Assembly (NCBI GenBank): GCA_016186365.1
Contig: JACPLT010000031.1
Location: 1-42,259, forward strand
Length of the DNA stretch: 42,259 nucleotides
Reading direction: 5' to 3'
Origin: Candidatus Pacearchaeota archaeon
Lineage (GTDB): Archaea > Nanobdellota > Nanobdellia > Pacearchaeales > GW2011-AR1
Positions 39,710 through 42,259 of this stretch are shown piece by piece (position 1 is the stretch's first letter; each line of letters begins with the position of its first letter). Position numbers and translations under genes: made by a program. The notes beneath the pieces are model-generated. The model saw only the letters and a program-made list of their open reading frames with translations, searched no databases and had not been told where the DNA came from.

Positions 39710-39823
39710 ATGGCAAAACAAACAACTTATGCAGATTCAGGAGTGAACATTGATTTAGGAGATGATGTTTCTAAAATTCTTTATAATGCAGCAAAACAAA
39801 CTTGGATAACTCTTAAATCTTGA
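39710..39823 (+). pseudogene. purM: purM N-terminal fragment (37 codons)
   Basis: After the purQ stop (1-nt spacing), ATGGCAAAACAAACAACTTA starts a short ORF reading TTYADSGVNIDLGDD and ending NAAKQTW and a few more residues. YADSGVNID matches the beginning of AIR synthetase PurM (usually YxDAGVDIDxG), which is normally about 340 residues. The stop at 39821 removes all catalytic parts. Order purL-purQ-purM suggests the original operon. Not in the track because it is short. The convergent ORF begins 3 nt later, so the rest of purM has been deleted. Confidence 0.7.
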
Positions 39824-39825
39824 TT

Positions 39826-40491
39826 TCATTTTTTTGGGAAACAATAGAGTGATTCTAATATTATTTCTTTATATTTTCTATCTCCAATCATAAAAATATG
39901 CAAGTCAGGTCTTTCATCTTCATAATTAGTTATGTCTAACTCTATTCTGAAATCTTTTTCTTTACTTTCATATCTCCCGTCATCCCACCCAATTTCATCG
40001 CTTATAATCCAATCTGCCCATTTAATAAAATCTTCTCTGTCTTTATCAAAATCAATTTCTTTAACAAGAAAATCTCTAAAACATCGAAGTCTTGCAGGAT
40101 GCAATTTATATTTTTTTCTTATCCAGAAGTATTTTATAGGATTTTTATTATGAAAAACATTATCTAATAAAGCCCTATCAATTTTAGACAAATCTTTCTT
40201 ATTTTTAACAATATCTAATAGTTTAATTAACTGCTGTAATTTTTGTTTATTTATCTTGTCAAAATATTTTTGAGTTTTGCCTTTAAAAAAATTATTTAAA
40301 ATTTCATTAAGTTTTTCTAGATTGCTGTCATTTCCTTCTATTAATTCTTTGACACTAAGAAAATCTTTTCTTCACACGCTCCCTGTTTTAACTCGGAGTA
40401 AGAAAAAAGATTTTCGAGGTGCTCAAAAACTCGAACACGCTCGGGGTTTTAACCCCGAGTTTTTGACATATCCTTTAATTTTTTCTTCCAT
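39826..40491 (-). pseudogene. Hypothetical gene split by a 111-bp hairpin repeat
   Basis: ATG 40491 starts MEEKIKGY and then meets the hairpin repeat R4 (40357-40467), which contains two in-frame TGA codons. After it the same frame resumes SVKELIEGNDS and continues 170 residues to 39826. The track shows only the last 121 residues, from an internal TTG at 40191. The insert length, 111 bp, is divisible by three, so the two parts stay in phase. The protein is hydrophilic and helical with an acidic C-terminal domain (WADWIISDEIGWDDGRY). No family is recognised. Confidence 0.65.
40357..40467. repeat. Two-hairpin repeat, copy R4
   Basis: Hairpin A pairs GAAAATC-TTTTCTT (40359-40372) with AAGAAAA-AA-GATTTTC (40400-40415). 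A GAGGTGCTC linker follows. Hairpin B pairs CAAAAACTCG (40424-40433) with CGAGTTTTTG (40456-40465). Both loops contain ACACGCTC and GTTTTAAC, so the hairpins are related to each other. The repeat ends GAC, as do R1 (14284), R2 (18323) and R3 (27514). It interrupts an open reading frame. Confidence 0.7.
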
Positions 40492-40530
40492 TAATGAATA
40501 TCCCCCTAGATGTAGACTAAATTATCAGTT

Positions 40531-41073
40531 TTAAATAATCTTCGCTTTAATTATCTTAATCTGCTCAATCGGCTTGTCATTCGCATCAGTTCTAACCTCT
40601 CCAATAGATTCAACAACATTCATTCCTTCTGTTACCTTTCCAAAAACAGGATGCTTATCATCGAGATAGCTGTTATTTACCAGATTAATAAAAAACTGGC
40701 TTCCCCCAGTATTAGGCCCTGCATTAGCCATAGCTATTGTTCCCTTTTCATTTCTATTTTCTTCTGTAAACTCGTCAGGAATAGTATATCCCGGCCAGCC
40801 CATCCCTGTTCCTGTCGGATCTCCGCTCTGAATCATAAAATTATCAATAACTCTATGAAAAATAACTCCGTCATAAAATCCTTTCTCAACTAAACTCTTA
40901 AAATTTCCAGTTGTGATAGGCATGTCTCCATAAAGCTCAATAGTGATATTTCCCATACTCGTTTCTAACATAACTTTTTCCATTTTGTTTTTCGAATCTT
41001 TGGTAATAAGATAAATCGCCCCTGCTATAATCAATACTGCCAAAATAGCTGCAATAAGTTGTTTGCTTTTCAT
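40531..41073 (-). CDS. Membrane-anchored cyclophilin-type peptidyl-prolyl isomerase
   Basis: The 180-residue protein has an N-terminal transmembrane anchor (residues 6-24) followed by a cyclophilin domain: VIFHRVIDNFMIQSGDP (about residues 70-86), TIAMANAGPNTGGSQFFI (about 112-129) and HPVFGKVTEGM. The catalytic Arg of FHRV and Gln/Phe of SQFFI are present. It should assist protein folding outside the cytoplasmic membrane. The ATG overlaps the stop of the upstream gene (ATGA, 41070-41073), making a three-gene operon with two other exported or membrane proteins. Confidence 0.93.
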   Translation of the reverse strand: MKSKQLIAAILAVLIIAGAIYLITKDSKNKMEKVMLETSMGNITIELYGDMPITTGNFKSLVEKGFYDGVIFHRVIDNFMIQSGDPTGTGMGWPGYTIPDEFTEENRNEKGTIAMANAGPNTGGSQFFINLVNNSYLDDKHPVFGKVTEGMNVVESIGEVRTDANDKPIEQIKIIKAKII

Positions 41074-41297
41074 GGTGATTCTACAACTTCCTCATCATAT
41101 AATAACACGCTGTCATCAATTTCCGCACTGCTTATTCCATCATTTAAAGCATCTATAATAACATCTCCTGTCGGCTCTAATGAACTCTCCTCATCTATAA
41201 CTTGATTGTCTGATATGCTGTTATTATAGACTACATAACCTACAAATAATATCAATATTACTGCAACTATCACTCCTGCTATAATTTTTTTATTCAT
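41070..41297 (-). CDS. Small membrane-anchored acidic protein
   Basis: The 75-residue product has an N-terminal transmembrane helix (residues 5-24) and an acidic extracellular tail (DEESSLEPTGDVIIDALND). It overlaps its upstream neighbour by 8 nt and its downstream neighbour by 4 nt, so it is in the middle of a tightly coupled operon of exported proteins. No family is recognised. It could be an adaptor or a small surface protein. Confidence 0.7.
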   Translation of the reverse strand: MNKKIIAGVIVAVILILFVGYVVYNNSISDNQVIDEESSLEPTGDVIIDALNDGISSAEIDDSVLLYDEEVVESP

Positions 41298-42234
41298 TTT
41301 TATTCAATCTCCTTGCGATTTCTTTTGATTTTAATCTTGCAGCTCTTATTTTTCCCCATATGCTGCCTTTCTCTTCATCGCTATAATCTTTAGTATCAAC
41401 AACATTCAGCTCTGTTCTGGCTTCTGTAATTGTCTGTTCTAATTCAGCAATATCTTCTGAATAAGCAGAATAATTTGAATAGCTTTTAATCCGCATAACC
41501 GCAATATCAAGTTTAGCCAGTTCATATTTGGCTGAAAGATGAAAATTAATTCCATTTTCACACCCATCAAATAAGCAGTAGCTTCTAACTGCCTGCTTAA
41601 TGCTGTTGATGCTTGTTGCAGAGCTGACATCTCTTACTAATGAATCAACTATCTGCACTTTTGCCTGCTGAACTATTGTATTCAAACTTGAAACATCCAC
41701 TCCTTTTTCAGCAAGAGCGTTTATTCTATTTTGGTATCCAAATAATATAGAGTTAAAAGAGTTAATTCTTCCGTATCCCAAGTTTCTCAATGAAGAAAGG
41801 TGGCAATAATCATAAGCAGATTTAAGCTGATTATAATTCGATTTTAGCCCATCTTTCTGCTCTGAATTTAAGTTTTTATATTCAATTTTTCTCCACTCTC
41901 TTATCGCTTCATTTGCATCTTTAAAATCCGAACTATAATTTTCAGTTAAATGCTTTCTAAAAGACTCCCTTCCTTCGTTATTTGCATCTATTTTCAGCTG
42001 GTCCATATCCTGTTGTAATTTTATAGAATACCCTGAAAATGAAACCCCCCCTTCAATACTAGAGTTAGTATAATCAATAATTCCAGCAATAAAGTCTGTC
42101 TTGCACTTTAAATTATCTGCAAGTGCCTGCAATTCGACACTATCATTCTTCGCAAGCTTGACAGCAAAAACATTGCAAGCCATGCTAAAAATAAGCAAAC
42201 TAAATGCTAGGCTTAAAAATAACTTGTTCTTCAT
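41290..42234 (-). CDS. Secreted coiled-coil-rich hypothetical protein
   Basis: The 314-residue protein has a signal peptide (residues 1-24, ending NVFAVK) and then long helical stretches with heptad-like spacing (about residues 60-200 and 250-310). Two cysteine pairs are seen (CKTDF and CHLSS; CLFDGC). It is probably extracellular or surface attached. It is the first gene of a three-gene operon followed by a small anchored protein and a cyclophilin, which may help fold it. No family is recognised. The region 42235-42259 upstream is too short to judge the promoter. Confidence 0.7.
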   Translation of the reverse strand: MKNKLFLSLAFSLLIFSMACNVFAVKLAKNDSVELQALADNLKCKTDFIAGIIDYTNSSIEGGVSFSGYSIKLQQDMDQLKIDANNEGRESFRKHLTENYSSDFKDANEAIREWRKIEYKNLNSEQKDGLKSNYNQLKSAYDYCHLSSLRNLGYGRINSFNSILFGYQNRINALAEKGVDVSSLNTIVQQAKVQIVDSLVRDVSSATSINSIKQAVRSYCLFDGCENGINFHLSAKYELAKLDIAVMRIKSYSNYSAYSEDIAELEQTITEARTELNVVDTKDYSDEEKGSIWGKIRAARLKSKEIARRLNKNE

Positions 42235-42259
42235 ACTATAATGTTCAGAGCAGGATTTA

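Noticed and set aside
4-42234. Possibility that TAA is reassigned to an amino acid
   Set aside because: hisS, rps6e, rps10, purQ and many others end properly at TAA; only two frames continue past one, so mutation is the simpler reading.

Overview
The window looks like a piece of an AT-rich archaeal chromosome, most likely from a small-genome DPANN lineage of the Pacearchaeota/Woesearchaeota kind. The lineage is an inference from gene style; archaeal identity is much firmer. Evidence for Archaea: ribosomal proteins eS6 and S27ae, archaeal-length IF2 (aIF5B type), tRNA genes with bulge-helix-bulge-like introns and no encoded CCA, TATA/BRE-like promoters 25-30 nt upstream of many start codons, an archaeal ScpA, a PC4-like protein and a Dph2 remnant. 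Many genes are short, tightly packed and single-copy, and several pathways are visibly decaying.

Layout. 1-2 kb: two small membrane proteins, then a LAGLIDADG homing endonuclease lying between a stray 5' tRNA half and a complete tRNA-Glu(UUC) that carries two introns. 2-9 kb: a MutS-like ATPase, a CxxC-x17-CxxC zinc-ribbon protein, a glutaredoxin / FTR-rubredoxin disulfide reductase pair, a rhomboid protease, tRNA-His immediately followed by hisS, and scpA. 9-13 kb: a candidate structured RNA, then S27ae, S6e and IF2. 13-18 kb: a truncated dph2, a cluster of hairpin repeats, a thioredoxin/CcdA membrane redox pair, and a three-gene FAD/Fe-S 2-hydroxyacid dehydrogenase. 18-24 kb: a MITE-like element, a large cysteine-rich beta-helix surface protein, a PC4-like protein, an asparagine-synthase-like domain and a second MutS-like ATPase. 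24-28 kb: a NYN RNase, an MBL hydrolase, a GHMP kinase, tRNA-Ser(GGA) with an intron and a duplicated 3' half, and a DUF4258/DUF2283 toxin-antitoxin-like pair. 28-36 kb: uS10, membrane proteins, a second MITE copy, a nuclease-lamin-tail protein, an IS200-type element, and transglutaminase, Nudix, UppP and RbgA-like genes. 36-40 kb: a purL-purQ-purM cluster with purL and purM broken. 40-42 kb: an ORF split by a hairpin repeat, cyclophilin and two secreted/membrane proteins.

The most unusual material is non-coding and mobile. (1) A homing endonuclease is flanked by two copies of a tRNA-Glu 5' half, and the complete tRNA has a D-arm intron exactly where the stray half is uninterrupted. (2) A tRNA-Ser 3' half is duplicated as a perfect 46-bp direct repeat around an 84-bp multi-hairpin insert. 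(3) A family of two-hairpin repeats occurs at four sites; one copy is a 111-bp insert splitting an otherwise continuous reading frame. (4) Two copies of a palindrome-ended MITE have stems that covary. (5) Two candidate small RNAs have their own TATA boxes; one is nearly complementary to the 16S rRNA 3' end. An IS200-type single-strand transposase is present and is a possible, unproven mobiliser for hairpin elements.

Gene decay is the second theme. purL has lost an internal segment including a catalytic motif, purM is reduced to 37 codons, dph2 to its N-terminal third, and two other reading frames are each cut by a single in-frame TAA. Together this fits ongoing genome reduction in a host-dependent archaeon.
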